Source: Pseudomonas sp. (lineage in GTDB: Bacteria; Pseudomonadota; Gammaproteobacteria; Pseudomonadales; Pseudomonadaceae). From it: 64,000 nt of DNA. The stretch lies in NCBI GenBank assembly GCA_030656145.1, contig JAUSOF010000093.1, positions 1 to 64,000 of the forward strand. The letters run 5' to 3'. Below, piece after piece: positions 50,258 to 58,332 of this stretch. The position numbers and the translations under genes are program-made. Numbering within the stretch: position 1 is the stretch's first letter; the number at the start of each line of letters is the position of its first letter. The notes beneath the pieces were generated by a model. That model worked only from the letters and a program-made list of their open reading frames with translations. It did not search any database and was not told the DNA's origin.

Positions 50258-50524
50258 ATGCGCAAACTGCTTCTGCTGTCTCTGGTTCTGGCCAGCCCGC
50301 TGACCTTCGCCGCCACCCAATGCACCACCGCCGACAAGGCGCAGTGGCAGGACCAGGACAAATTCCAGGCTGACCTCAAAGCCCATGGCTACGAGATCAA
50401 GAAGTTCAAAGTGACCGGCGGCAATTGCTACGAAATCTACGGTTTCAACAAAGAAGGCCAGAAGGTCGAAATCTACTTCGATCCGGTCGATGGCAAGGTC
50501 ATCAAAAGCGAAATCGACGGCTGA
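50258..50524 (+). CDS. Small periplasmic PepSY-domain protein
   Basis: An 88-residue secreted protein with a signal peptide (1-19, ending LTFAAT) and one PepSY domain (KFQADLKAHGYEIKKFKVTG followed by CYEIYGFNKEGQKVEIYFDP). Two cysteines (Cys22 and the one in GGNCYEIY) might form a disulphide. It overlaps the next gene (TGATG), so it is translationally coupled to the cytochrome b561. Such pairs are common in Pseudomonas, where the small protein may assist electron transfer or metal regulation of the b-type cytochrome; the function is not established. Confidence 0.86.
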   Translation: MRKLLLLSLVLASPLTFAATQCTTADKAQWQDQDKFQADLKAHGYEIKKFKVTGGNCYEIYGFNKEGQKVEIYFDPVDGKVIKSEIDG

Positions 50525-51057
50525 TGGACGCCGTTACCACACGCCTCTGGGACCCGCTGGTCAGGTTGTTCCATTGGTCTCTGGCGAGCGCTTTCCTGGC
50601 CAATTACTTCTTCACCGAAGAGGGCGAGAGCTGGCACCGCTGGTTCGGTTACTACGCCGTGGCCTGGCTGGTGATTCGCCTGGTGTGGGGGTTTATCGGT
50701 ACACCGGCTGCGCGCTGGGCGGACTTCTGGCCGACCCGGACGCGCCTGGCCGAACACCTGCGGGCACTGGTCAGCGGGCGTGATTACCACCGCATGGGGC
50801 ATTCCCCGCTGGGCGGCCTGGTGATGATCGGCATGATGCTGCTGATGCTCGGCCTGGGCGTGACCGGCTTTCTGATGGAGGAGGTCGATTACTTCTGGGG
50901 CGCTGATTTACCGCTGGAAATCCATGAATTCTGCGCCGATGGGCTGATGGCCCTGGTGGGCCTGCACATCGCGGCGGCGCTGTTTGAAAGCTACCGCCTG
51001 AAGGAAAACCTGCCGCTGTCGATGGTCACCGGCAAGCGGCGCAAATTGGACCACTGA
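50524..51057 (+). CDS. Cytochrome b561-type membrane protein
   Basis: A 177-residue four-helix membrane protein of the Ni,Fe-hydrogenase/b561 group. Heme ligands are the histidines in RLFHWSLASAF (about 17), WHRWFGYYA (about 39), HSPLGGLVM (about 97) and LVGLHIAAALFESY (about 156). The charged C-terminus KRRKLDH is cytoplasmic. It probably transfers electrons across the membrane to a periplasmic acceptor. It overlaps the PepSY gene by one base of the stop codon. An inverted repeat follows and may end transcription. Confidence 0.88.
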   Translation: MDAVTTRLWDPLVRLFHWSLASAFLANYFFTEEGESWHRWFGYYAVAWLVIRLVWGFIGTPAARWADFWPTRTRLAEHLRALVSGRDYHRMGHSPLGGLVMIGMMLLMLGLGVTGFLMEEVDYFWGADLPLEIHEFCADGLMALVGLHIAAALFESYRLKENLPLSMVTGKRRKLDH

Positions 51058-51068
51058 GTTTTTATCTG

Positions 51069-51126
51069 TCGCGGCTAAAGCCCCTCCCACAGCGCATGCA
51101 CTCTGTGGGAGGGGCTTTAGCCGCGA
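51069..51126. repeat. Perfect inverted pair, GTGGGAGGGGCTTTAGCCGCGA family
   Basis: TCGCGGCTAAAGCCCCTCCC then AC, a 14-base spacer, then the exact inverse GTGGGAGGGGCTTTAGCCGC GA. It lies between the convergent cytochrome b561 and adenine deaminase genes and can act as a bidirectional transcription stop. Confidence 0.85.
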
Positions 51127-51135
51127 TGCTTTTGC

Positions 51136-52083
51136 TCAGACCAGCCTTGCATCCAGGCTGTTCTGTGCCAGGCGCTTGGCCTGCTCCTGAGTCATGCCCA
51201 GGCTGTCGTACAGAGCGGCGAAGTTCTCGGTGACGTAGCCGCCGAAGTAGGCCGGGTCGTCCGAGTTCACCGTCACCTTCACGCCGCGTTCGAGCATCTG
51301 CAGGATGTTGTGTTGGCGCATGTCGTCGAATACACAGAGCTTGGTATTGGACAGCGGGCAGACGGTCAGCGGGATCTGCTCGTCGATGATGCGCTGCATC
51401 AAACGCTCGTCCTCGATGGCGCGCACGCCATGGTCGATGCGCTCGATCTTCAGCAGGTCCAGGGCTTCCCAGATGTATTCGGGCGGGCCTTCCTCGCCGG
51501 CGTGAGCGACGGTCAGATAGCCCTCGCTGCGCGCCTTGTCGAACACGCGCTGGAACTTGCTCGGCGGATGGCCCATCTCCGAGCTGTCCAAACCGACGGC
51601 GATAAACGCATCGCGGAACGGCCTGGCCTGTTCCAGGGTTTTGAACGCTTCTTCTTCGGGCAGATGCCGCAGAAAACTGAGGATCAAACCGTGGCTGATG
51701 CCCAACTGCTTCTCGCCATCGACCAGCGCCTGCTTGATGCCGCGCAGCACCACTTCAAAGGGAATGCCGCGGTCGGTGTGGGTCTGCGGGTCGAAGAATG
51801 GCTCGGTGTGGATGACGTTCTGCGCCTTGCACTTGAGCAGGTAGGCCCAGGTCAGGTCGTAGAAGTCCTGCTCGGTGCGCAGCACGTCGGCCCCGGCGTA
51901 ATACAGGTCGAGAAACTCCTGCAGGTTGTTGAACGCGTAGGCACTACGCAGCGCTTCGACGTCGTTCCAGGGCAGGGCAATCTTGTTGCGTTCGGCCAGG
52001 GCAAACAGCAACTCGGGCTCCAGCGAGCCCTCAATGTGCAGGTGCAGTTCGGCCTTGGGCAGGGCATTGAGCCAGTCGTACAT
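51136..52083 (-). CDS. add: Adenine deaminase (adenosine deaminase family)
   Basis: A 315-residue zinc amidohydrolase. The zinc ligands are HLHIEGS (His14, His16), the late HAGEEG (about 194) and VNSDDPAYFGG (about 275). GLDSSEMGHPPSKF is the substrate-side segment. It matches the Pseudomonas enzyme Pa0148, which acts on adenine rather than adenosine, as in the non-adenosine subgroup; this is established for that relative and inferred here. It converts adenine to hypoxanthine. It is downstream in the purine cluster with the oxygenase at 52303 but separated from it by repeats. Confidence 0.92.
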   Translation of the reverse strand: MYDWLNALPKAELHLHIEGSLEPELLFALAERNKIALPWNDVEALRSAYAFNNLQEFLDLYYAGADVLRTEQDFYDLTWAYLLKCKAQNVIHTEPFFDPQTHTDRGIPFEVVLRGIKQALVDGEKQLGISHGLILSFLRHLPEEEAFKTLEQARPFRDAFIAVGLDSSEMGHPPSKFQRVFDKARSEGYLTVAHAGEEGPPEYIWEALDLLKIERIDHGVRAIEDERLMQRIIDEQIPLTVCPLSNTKLCVFDDMRQHNILQMLERGVKVTVNSDDPAYFGGYVTENFAALYDSLGMTQEQAKRLAQNSLDARLV

Positions 52084-52179
52084 GGTCAGATCTCGTTATC
52101 AGGCGTGGTCGTTGGCAAGTTTAACCGCTTGGTCAGATTTCGCCGAATTGAAAGGCACCCGCAACGTCAGGGGATTGAT

Positions 52180-52276
52180 CGTTCCCACGCTCCGCGTGGG
52201 AATGCGGTTGCATTCGTTCTGCGTCTGAGGGGCGCGGAGCGTCCTGGGCTCAGCTCCCACGCCGGAGCGTGGGAGC
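52180..52276. repeat. Palindromic repeat (CGTTCCCACGCTCCGCGTGGGAATG family)
   Basis: CGTTCCCACGCTCCGCGTGG then GAATGC, and a second CTCCCACGCCGGAGCGTGGG then AGCC. Two closely placed hairpins between the adenine deaminase and oxygenase genes, a widespread Pseudomonas intergenic repeat type. Confidence 0.78.
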
Positions 52277-52302
52277 CATCTGCTTCAGCCCCAAGCCCTT
52301 AC

Positions 52303-53268
52303 TTAGCTGGGCGGCTCTTCGCGTCGATACGCATAGGTGTCGGCAAAGCGCGAGAGCAGGTACTCGGCGCTGGTCACTGATGGGTACTTGGGCGGGTTGG
52401 CGGCGTCCGAGCAGTTGGGCAGGCAGCTGATTTCGGTGTTCGGGTGTGGCTCGGCGAAGAACGGCATGGAGTAACGGTCGACGCCCAGCGGGCTGATCAC
52501 GCGATGTGGAGTCGAGGTGTAACGGTCATTGCTCCAACGCGCGAGCATGTCGCCGATATTGACCACAAAGCTGCCGGCAATCGGTGGTGCATCAATCCAG
52601 TCGCCGTCGCGGGCGCGTACTTGCAGACCGCCGGCATCGTCCTGATAGAGCAGGGTGATGCAGCCGTAATCGGTGTGCTCGCCGGCGCCTTGCTGCTCAG
52701 TGCTGCTGGCGGTGTGGCGCGGCGGGTAGTGAATCATGCGCAGCACGCTAATCGGCTCATGAAAGCGTGTGTCAAAGAAGTCGCGGTCGATATTCAGGGC
52801 CAAGGTCATGGCGCGTAGCAGGGTGTTGGCCAGTGCTTGCATATCGCTGTAGTGCTGCTCCATCAACTCAGACCAGCCGGGCATATCCGGGTGGCGGTTG
52901 GGGCCGCGCAGTGGTTTGCCAGCCAGCACCTCGGGGTGATCGGCGGGCATGTGGAAACCCATGTCGAAGGTTTCCTTCAGATCACTCGGTTTGCTCGGGT
53001 CCAGCTGCTCGGTGGCAATCGCACCGTAGCCACGGTGATGGGCGGTCTGGGTAATGTCGATCTTGAGCTTCTCCGCAGCCGGTAGGGCGAAGAAGGTCTT
53101 GGCCGCAGTCAGCAGCTCGTTGATACGTGTCGGGCTGATTGGGTGCCCGGTGATATAGAAGAATCCCCATTCGCGGCAAGCGCGGTCGATCTGTTCGGCC
53201 ACAGCTGGCCAGGCGGATTCGTCGGTATTGTAGAGGGGGGCGATGTCGATAATCGGTAGGCTGTGCAT
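52303..53268 (-). CDS. 2-oxoglutarate/Fe(II)-dependent oxygenase, isopenicillin-N-synthase type
   Basis: A 321-residue non-heme iron oxygenase. DIAPLYN at the start and the central GEHTDYGCITLLYQDDAGGLQV give the HxD facial pair (His and Asp), with the third ligand His in YTSTPHRVISP and the 2OG-binding Arg/Ser in YSMPFFAE. The double-stranded beta-helix is complete. In P. aeruginosa the gene next to add (PA0147) has the same family, which suggests a purine or a related substrate, such as xanthine or a methylated purine; that is inference. The ATG at 53268 follows GGAG. Confidence 0.88.
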   Translation of the reverse strand: MHSLPIIDIAPLYNTDESAWPAVAEQIDRACREWGFFYITGHPISPTRINELLTAAKTFFALPAAEKLKIDITQTAHHRGYGAIATEQLDPSKPSDLKETFDMGFHMPADHPEVLAGKPLRGPNRHPDMPGWSELMEQHYSDMQALANTLLRAMTLALNIDRDFFDTRFHEPISVLRMIHYPPRHTASSTEQQGAGEHTDYGCITLLYQDDAGGLQVRARDGDWIDAPPIAGSFVVNIGDMLARWSNDRYTSTPHRVISPLGVDRYSMPFFAEPHPNTEISCLPNCSDAANPPKYPSVTSAEYLLSRFADTYAYRREEPPS

Positions 53269-53320
53269 AGAGGCTCCGGGTGGGGGCATGCTGCGAGTCT
53301 TCTCGTACCCAGGGCAGCGA

Positions 53321-53352
53321 AAAAGGGCGCCCCGTTTACGGGGCACCCTTTT
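53321..53352. terminator. Bidirectional rho-independent terminator
   Basis: AAAAGGGCGCCCCG, loop TTTA, then CGGGGCACCCTTTT, one G:T pair. It isolates the oxygenase gene from the binding-protein gene. Confidence 0.9.
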
Positions 53353-53398
53353 GATGCGGTTCTGCCGGAGGGCAGGGACGGCATCTAGGCGATGTTTA

Positions 53399-53454
53399 GT
53401 GGGAGGGGCTTTAGCCGCGACAACCAAACAGCTCGCGGCTAAAGCCCCTCCCAC
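53399..53454. repeat. Inverted repeat pair (GTGGGAGGGGCTTTAGCCGCGA family)
   Basis: GTGGGAGGGGCTTTAGCCGC GA, a 12-base spacer, then TCGCGGCTAAAGCCCCTCCC AC. It directly follows the stop of the binding-protein gene. Confidence 0.85.
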
Positions 53455-53464
53455 AGTCAACCGC

Positions 53465-54547
53465 TTACTTCGGCAATTCAGCCTTTACGTTTTCCACGTA
53501 GTAGTTCATCGAGGCCAGTTCGGCGTTGGTCGCGGCGACGCCGGCCGGGATCTTCTCGACGCCGCTCTGGTCCTTGATCGGGCCGGTGAACGGGTGGAAG
53601 GCGCCGCTCTTGATGTCGGCGATGATCTGCTCGGCTTCGGTTTTTACGTCTGCTGGCACCAGCTCACTGATCGGCAGGCGAATCGTGTCTTCCGCCAGGC
53701 CACCCCAGAAATCCTGCGGTGCCCAGTTGCCGTCGATCACCGCCTGGGTCGATTTAACGTAGTGCGGGCCCCAGTCGTTGACGATCGAGGTGAGCACGGC
53801 TTTCGGCCCGAAATGCGCCATGTCCGAGGCGTAACCCACGGAGTAAACGCCACGGCGCTCGGCAGTCTGGATCGGTGCCGGGCTGTCGGTGTGCTGGAAT
53901 ACCACGTCCACGCCTTGGTCGATCAGCGCGTTGGCAGCGTCGGATTCCTTGCCCGGATCGAACCAGGAGTTGACCCACACCACCTTGATCTCGCTGCCTG
54001 GGTTGTACTTGTCCAGGGCCAGCTGGATGGCGTTGATATCGCGGATCACTTCCGGGATCGGGAAGGAGGCGACGTAGCCGATCTTCTTGGTCTTGGTCAT
54101 CTTCGCCGCGAGGAAGCCGCCGACGTAACGGCCTTCATAGGAGCGCGACAGGTAGGTGCCGAGGTTCTTGTCCTGCTTGTAGCCGGTGGCATGTTCGAAG
54201 GTCAGCTTGGGGAACTGCTTGGCCACTTTCAGCGTCGGGTTCATGTAACCGAACGAGGTGGTAAAGATCAGGTCATAGCCGCCCTTGGCCATGTTGCGAA
54301 TCACCCGCTCGGCGTCCGCACCTTCCGGTACGTTTTCCACGTAGCTGGTTTCAACCTTGTCGCCCAGTTCTTTGATAACTGCCTGGCGGCCTTGCTCGTG
54401 CTGGTAGGTCCAGCCGTGGTCGCCAATCGGGCCGATATAGACGAAGCCGACCTTCAACGGATCAGCGGCGGAAGCGCTCAAAGTGGCGCTGAAACCAAGT
54501 GCGGCGACAAGGGCGCGCAGTAGCAGTTTTTTGCTGTTCTCGAACAT
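53465..54547 (-). CDS. BMP-family periplasmic substrate-binding protein of a purine ABC transporter
   Basis: A 360-residue secreted binding protein. The signal peptide (about 1-27, ending SASAADP) has no lipobox cysteine. The core GFVYIGPIGDHGWTYQHEQG (residues about 34-53) and GYASDMAHFGPKAVLTSIVND are typical of BMP/PnrA nucleoside-binding proteins. The gene sits with purine-catabolic enzymes and a matching BMP-type permease/ATPase set on the same strand (57282-61022). The ligand is thus probably a purine base or nucleoside. The terminator and repeat downstream separate it from the oxygenase. Confidence 0.9.
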   Translation of the reverse strand: MFENSKKLLLRALVAALGFSATLSASAADPLKVGFVYIGPIGDHGWTYQHEQGRQAVIKELGDKVETSYVENVPEGADAERVIRNMAKGGYDLIFTTSFGYMNPTLKVAKQFPKLTFEHATGYKQDKNLGTYLSRSYEGRYVGGFLAAKMTKTKKIGYVASFPIPEVIRDINAIQLALDKYNPGSEIKVVWVNSWFDPGKESDAANALIDQGVDVVFQHTDSPAPIQTAERRGVYSVGYASDMAHFGPKAVLTSIVNDWGPHYVKSTQAVIDGNWAPQDFWGGLAEDTIRLPISELVPADVKTEAEQIIADIKSGAFHPFTGPIKDQSGVEKIPAGVAATNAELASMNYYVENVKAELPK

Positions 54548-54733
54548 GGTCGATGGAACTCCAGTGTGGGTTGAGGTGGCCTGTTAAGCGGCTGTTCACT
54601 GGGTTGCAAAAAACTGACCAACAAGACAGATAAGCCTGGCCGCGCGGTTTGCAGGCGTCGGCGTGATCCGCCTCGAGCTGCCTTGGTGCGCGGGCGGTGT
54701 TTTGTGCTGTGTCATGGTGCGGCTCCATTGCTC

Positions 54734-54786
54734 GTAGGGTGTGCCGCGCGCACCAGCGGCTTGGCGGTGCGCGCGGCACACCCTAC
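54734..54786. repeat. Palindromic repeat (GTAGGGTGTGCCGCGCGCACC family)
   Basis: GTAGGGTGTGCCGCGCGCAC C, a ten-base spacer, then the inverse GGTGCGCGCGGCACACCCTA C. It lies in the 242-base gap upstream of the binding-protein gene. Confidence 0.82.
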
Positions 54787-54789
54787 TGG

Positions 54790-56145
54790 TCAGCCGTTTA
54801 CCAAGTGCTTGGCCGCCTGGCGGTGGTCGGCGATCAACTGGGCCACGTCAAGGCCCACGATCTGCCCGTCGACCACTCGCCAGGTGCCGCCGATCATCAT
54901 GCGGTCGGCGCGGTCGGCGCCGCACAGCAGCAACGCCGAGAGTGGGTCGTGGCTGCCGGAGAAACGCAGCTCGTCGAGCTTGAACAGCGCCAGGTCGGCC
55001 TGCTTGCCGACCGCCAGTTCGCCGATGTCGGTGCGCCCGAGCAGGTGCGCCGAACCGCGTGTGGCCCAGCCCAGCACCAGTTGCGGGGTGATCTTCTCGG
55101 CGCCATAGCGCAGGCGCTGGATGTAGAGGGCCTGGCGTGCCTCGAGGATCAGGTTGGAGGCGTCGTTGGATGCCGAACCGTCAACCCCTAAGCCAATCGG
55201 CGCACCTGCCGCCAGCAGGTCGAGAGTCGGGCAGATGCCCGAAGCCAGGCGCATGTTCGAGCTGGGGCAGTGGCAGATGCCGGTGCCGGCTTGGCCCAGG
55301 CGAGAAATCTCATCCGGGTTGAAGTGAATGCCATGGGCCAGCCAGGTGCGCGGGCCGAGCCAGCCGACGCTGTCCAGGTAATCCACGGTGCGCAGGCCGA
55401 AGCGCTGCAGGCAGAAGTCTTCTTCATCGAGGGTTTCGGCCAGGTGGGTGTGCAGGCGCACGTCCAGTTGTTCGGCCAGTTCGGCGCTCTGGCGCATGAT
55501 CTCCGGCGTCACCGAGAACGGCGAGCAGGGCGCCAGGGCGATCTGGATCTGCGCCCCGGCGCCGCGCTCATGGTACTGGCGAATCAGGCGCTGGCTATCG
55601 GCCAGGATCACCTCGCCCTGCTGCACGGTTTGCTGCGGCGGCAAGCCACCATCGGCCTCGCCCAGACTCATAGAGCCGCGGGTGAGCATGGCGCGCATGC
55701 CCAACTCGCGCACGGCCTCGACCTGCACATCGATGGCCTGTTCCAAACCGTCGGGGAACAGGTAGTGGTGATCCGCCGCAGTGCTGCAACCGGACAGCAG
55801 CAGCTCGGCCAGGGCCACCTTGCTGGCCAGGGCGAGCTTCTCGGGCGTCAGTCGCGCCCATACCGGGTAGAGGGTTTTCAGCCAGGGGAACAGTGGCTGG
55901 TTGACCACCGGCGCCCAGGCGCGGGTGAGGGTCTGATAGAAGTGATGATGGGTGTTGATCAGCCCCGGCAGCACGACATGCTCGCGGGCGTCGAACGTTT
56001 GCGCGCAGGGCTGCGAAGGCTGTTGGCCGGCGCCGAGCAGTTCGGCGATGACACCGTTGTCGATCACCAGGCCGCCAGTGGCGTCGAGGTTATTGGCGGT
56101 GAAAATGGCGAGGGGGTTCTTGATCCAGATACGGGTAGCTGCCAT
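54790..56145 (-). CDS. 8-oxoguanine deaminase (amidohydrolase)
   Basis: A 451-residue zinc amidohydrolase of the AtzA/TrzN-like type. Metal ligands are NTHHHFYQTLTRAW (about 64-68), HTHLAETLDEED (about 239), LAHGIHF (about 273) and GLGVDGSASND (about 323). It resembles P. aeruginosa Pa0142, shown to deaminate 8-oxoguanine to urate, and is in the same position in a purine cluster. It would remove the oxidised base 8-oxoguanine from scavenged nucleic acid. The SDR gene lies 137 bases upstream on the same strand. The assignment to 8-oxoguanine is by relative. Confidence 0.88.
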   Translation of the reverse strand: MAATRIWIKNPLAIFTANNLDATGGLVIDNGVIAELLGAGQQPSQPCAQTFDAREHVVLPGLINTHHHFYQTLTRAWAPVVNQPLFPWLKTLYPVWARLTPEKLALASKVALAELLLSGCSTAADHHYLFPDGLEQAIDVQVEAVRELGMRAMLTRGSMSLGEADGGLPPQQTVQQGEVILADSQRLIRQYHERGAGAQIQIALAPCSPFSVTPEIMRQSAELAEQLDVRLHTHLAETLDEEDFCLQRFGLRTVDYLDSVGWLGPRTWLAHGIHFNPDEISRLGQAGTGICHCPSSNMRLASGICPTLDLLAAGAPIGLGVDGSASNDASNLILEARQALYIQRLRYGAEKITPQLVLGWATRGSAHLLGRTDIGELAVGKQADLALFKLDELRFSGSHDPLSALLLCGADRADRMMIGGTWRVVDGQIVGLDVAQLIADHRQAAKHLVNG

Positions 56146-56282
56146 GAGCAGGCTCCTCTGAGGGTGAGTTCAGGTTAGCCAGCTCAGTGTTGACCCTGTC
56201 TGCTGATCCAGGTGCGCGTCTCGTTCAAGCCGCGTGGCGGTGACGATACCTGTTGCCGCGCCGCTATCGCAAGTCGCGAAGG

Positions 56283-56969
56283 CTACCAGGCTATGGTCTG
56301 GCCCTGATAATCGATGAAATGGTGCCCGCCACGCCCGCTGTACTGCTCGATCTGCCTCACCAGGCCTCGGCAGCTGTCGGCAATTTCGACGTTGGCGCCA
56401 TCGCCACCCATGTCGGTCTTGACCCAGCCAGGGTGCAGCGACAACACCGTGGGGCGCGGCTCGGCAAGGCTGCACACGAAGCTGTTGGTCAATGAGTTGA
56501 GAGCGGCCTTGCTCGCCTTGTACAGCGCCAGGTTGTTGCCCTCGGGGTTGGCCACGCTACCCAACGAGGAACTCATGAATGCCAGCACCGCGCTGTGCGG
56601 CCGCAGTTGTTCGATAAAGCGTTCGGCCAGACGAATCGGGGCAACCACGTTGGTCATGAACAGGTGACCCAGCTCGGCCGCCGTGGCGGCGCTGGCCGAT
56701 TGGTGGTCAGGCCCGAGGATGCCGGCGTTGACGAACAGCAGGTCGAACACCTGGCCCTGCAACTGCCTGACCAAGGCATCCAGCGAAGCACTGTCGTCCA
56801 TCTCCAGAGACTCGATGCAGACGCCAGGTACGGCGCGCAAGGCCTCGGCGCGTTGCGGGTCGCGCACGGTAGCGGTGACCTGCCAGCCATCGGCACGCAA
56901 CTGTTGCGCCAGGCCCAGGCCCAGCCCGCGCGAGGCACCAATGATCAGGGCGGTTCGAGTCGAGTTCAT
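56283..56969 (-). CDS. Short-chain dehydrogenase/reductase
   Basis: A 228-residue classical SDR. The cofactor motif is IIGASRGLGLGLAQQL (about 8-23), followed by NAGILG and the catalytic SSSLGS...YKASKAA (Tyr and Lys). It is NAD(P)-dependent. The substrate is unknown; its position in the purine cluster does not by itself imply a purine substrate. The start is the ATG at 56969 after AGGAAAA, since the N-terminal extension upstream is not SDR-like. Confidence 0.87.
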   Translation of the reverse strand: MNSTRTALIIGASRGLGLGLAQQLRADGWQVTATVRDPQRAEALRAVPGVCIESLEMDDSASLDALVRQLQGQVFDLLFVNAGILGPDHQSASAATAAELGHLFMTNVVAPIRLAERFIEQLRPHSAVLAFMSSSLGSVANPEGNNLALYKASKAALNSLTNSFVCSLAEPRPTVLSLHPGWVKTDMGGDGANVEIADSCRGLVRQIEQYSGRGGHHFIDYQGQTIAW

Positions 56970-57281
56970 GGCGTTTTCCTGATTGTAAAAATTGGCCATC
57001 ATACCGCTCCATGGCTCTCGTGGACCTACAGCGGTGAGGCTCGGATGTTCACTAGGCATGCCAGCCGAGCCGTTGTTGTCGCCCGTAGCGGCGGTGTTCC
57101 TGGGTGCAACTTGCCTTGTAGTCGACTGATTCCGGCGGCCAGTGCCGGCCAGTGACCCTGGCCTTTGCCACGCCCTGACGGCTCGCCGCTATCAACGGTC
57201 TGCCGCATCGCGCTGCTGGATGCGCCGGCTGGTGAAAAGCGCCGATGCTCGTCCCTCTCTGGCAAGGCCCAAGGGGCTCTG
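56970..57281. other. 312-base stretch without a recognised gene
   Basis: It separates the SDR and permease genes. No ORF in it looks like a protein family. It holds GGCCAGTGCCGGCCAGTG (a repeated CCAGTG) and a sequence whose minus-strand reading contains ASCTQEHRRYGRQQ, a string I associate loosely with a recurring intergenic sequence. It could be another repeat or an untranslated leader. Confidence 0.45.
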
Positions 57282-58208
57282 CTAATGCCCCGGCTGCCAG
57301 GGTTTGCCCAGCGATACCGGGGCGAACAGGCGGGTCTTGAGCGCATCGCGCGACAGCAATACCAGCACCAGGATGGTCGCCACATACGGCAGCATCGCCA
57401 GCAGGTTGGAGGGGATCGACAGGCCGATACCCTGGGCCACCAGGTGGATGATGCTTGCCAGGCCGAACAGGTAGGCGCCCAGCAGCAGACGGAACACCCG
57501 CCAGCTGGCAAACACCACCAGCGCCAGGGCGATCCAGCCGCGGCCGGCGGTCATGTTTTCTGCCCACATCGGCGTGTAGGCCAGCGACAGGTAACCACCG
57601 GCCAGCCCGGCCATGGCGCCGCCGAACAGTACCGCCAGGGTGCGCACGCGCAGCACCGGCAGGCCCATGGCGCTGGCCGCGTCGGGGTTTTCACCGACCG
57701 CCTGGATAATCAGGCCAATGCGGCTTTTCAGCAGTACCCAGGCCACCAGGGCGAACAGGATGAAGGACAGGTAAACCAGAATGTCCTGGGCAAACAGCAT
57801 GCGCCCGATCAGTGGAATCTCACTGAGCAGCGGAATGGCGATGGGCTCGAAACCGGCCAACGGCTTGCCGACCCAGGCCGCGCCAACAAAGGTCGACAGG
57901 CCGACGCCGAAGATGGTCAACGCCAGCCCGGTGGCCACCTGATTGGCGTTGAAACCCAGGGCTACGGCAGCGAACAGCATCGACAACAGCATGCCGGCGG
58001 CCATCGCCAGCAGCACGCCAAGCCACAGGTTGCCGGTGGCGAGGGCGACGATAAAGCCGATCACCGCGCCGAACAGCATCATGCCTTCCTGGCCGAGGTT
58101 GAGTACGCCGCTCTTCTCGCAGATCAGTTCACCCAGGGCCACCAGCAGCAGCGGCGTACCAGTGCGCACCATGGCGTAGAAGATATTGCTTAACAGGTCG
58201 AGATCCAT
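57282..58208 (-). CDS. BMP-type ABC transporter permease 2
   Basis: A 308-residue, about nine-helix inner-membrane permease of the branched-chain/BPD_transp_2 fold (YufQ-like). GELICEKSGVLNLGQEGMML (about 27-46), VNANQVATGLA-like region (NANQVATGLALTIFG) and AVGENPDAASAMGL (about 181-194) are family signatures. It would form a heterodimer with the permease at 58333-59436, driven by the ATPase at 59448. The next upstream gene is 124 bases away across a repeat pair. A short spacer to the SDR gene is absent, so it may be the last gene of its operon. Confidence 0.9.
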   Translation of the reverse strand: MDLDLLSNIFYAMVRTGTPLLLVALGELICEKSGVLNLGQEGMMLFGAVIGFIVALATGNLWLGVLLAMAAGMLLSMLFAAVALGFNANQVATGLALTIFGVGLSTFVGAAWVGKPLAGFEPIAIPLLSEIPLIGRMLFAQDILVYLSFILFALVAWVLLKSRIGLIIQAVGENPDAASAMGLPVLRVRTLAVLFGGAMAGLAGGYLSLAYTPMWAENMTAGRGWIALALVVFASWRVFRLLLGAYLFGLASIIHLVAQGIGLSIPSNLLAMLPYVATILVLVLLSRDALKTRLFAPVSLGKPWQPGH

Positions 58209-58233
58209 CGGGAATTCCTTTGCGTATAGCTGT

Positions 58234-58323
58234 TGTAGGAGCGAGGGGGACGCCCAGTGTTTGCTCGCGATCGGTGTCGCCGCGGATCGCGAGCAAGCGG
58301 TACGCCGCCCGGCCGCTCCTACA
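58234..58323. repeat. Palindromic repeat (TGTAGGAGCG family)
   Basis: TGTAGGAGCG at one end, CGCTCCTACA at the other, with an inner inverted stretch TTGCTCGCGATC / GATCGCGAGCAA. It lies between the two permease genes. It is related to the copy at 27175-27249 in its outer ends. Confidence 0.78.
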
Positions 58324-58332
58324 GGTTCTTTG

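Noticed and set aside
57165..58193. A 342-codon plus-strand frame over permease 2
   Set aside because: Its Gln/His/Gly-rich composition mirrors the hydrophobic permease codons on the other strand.
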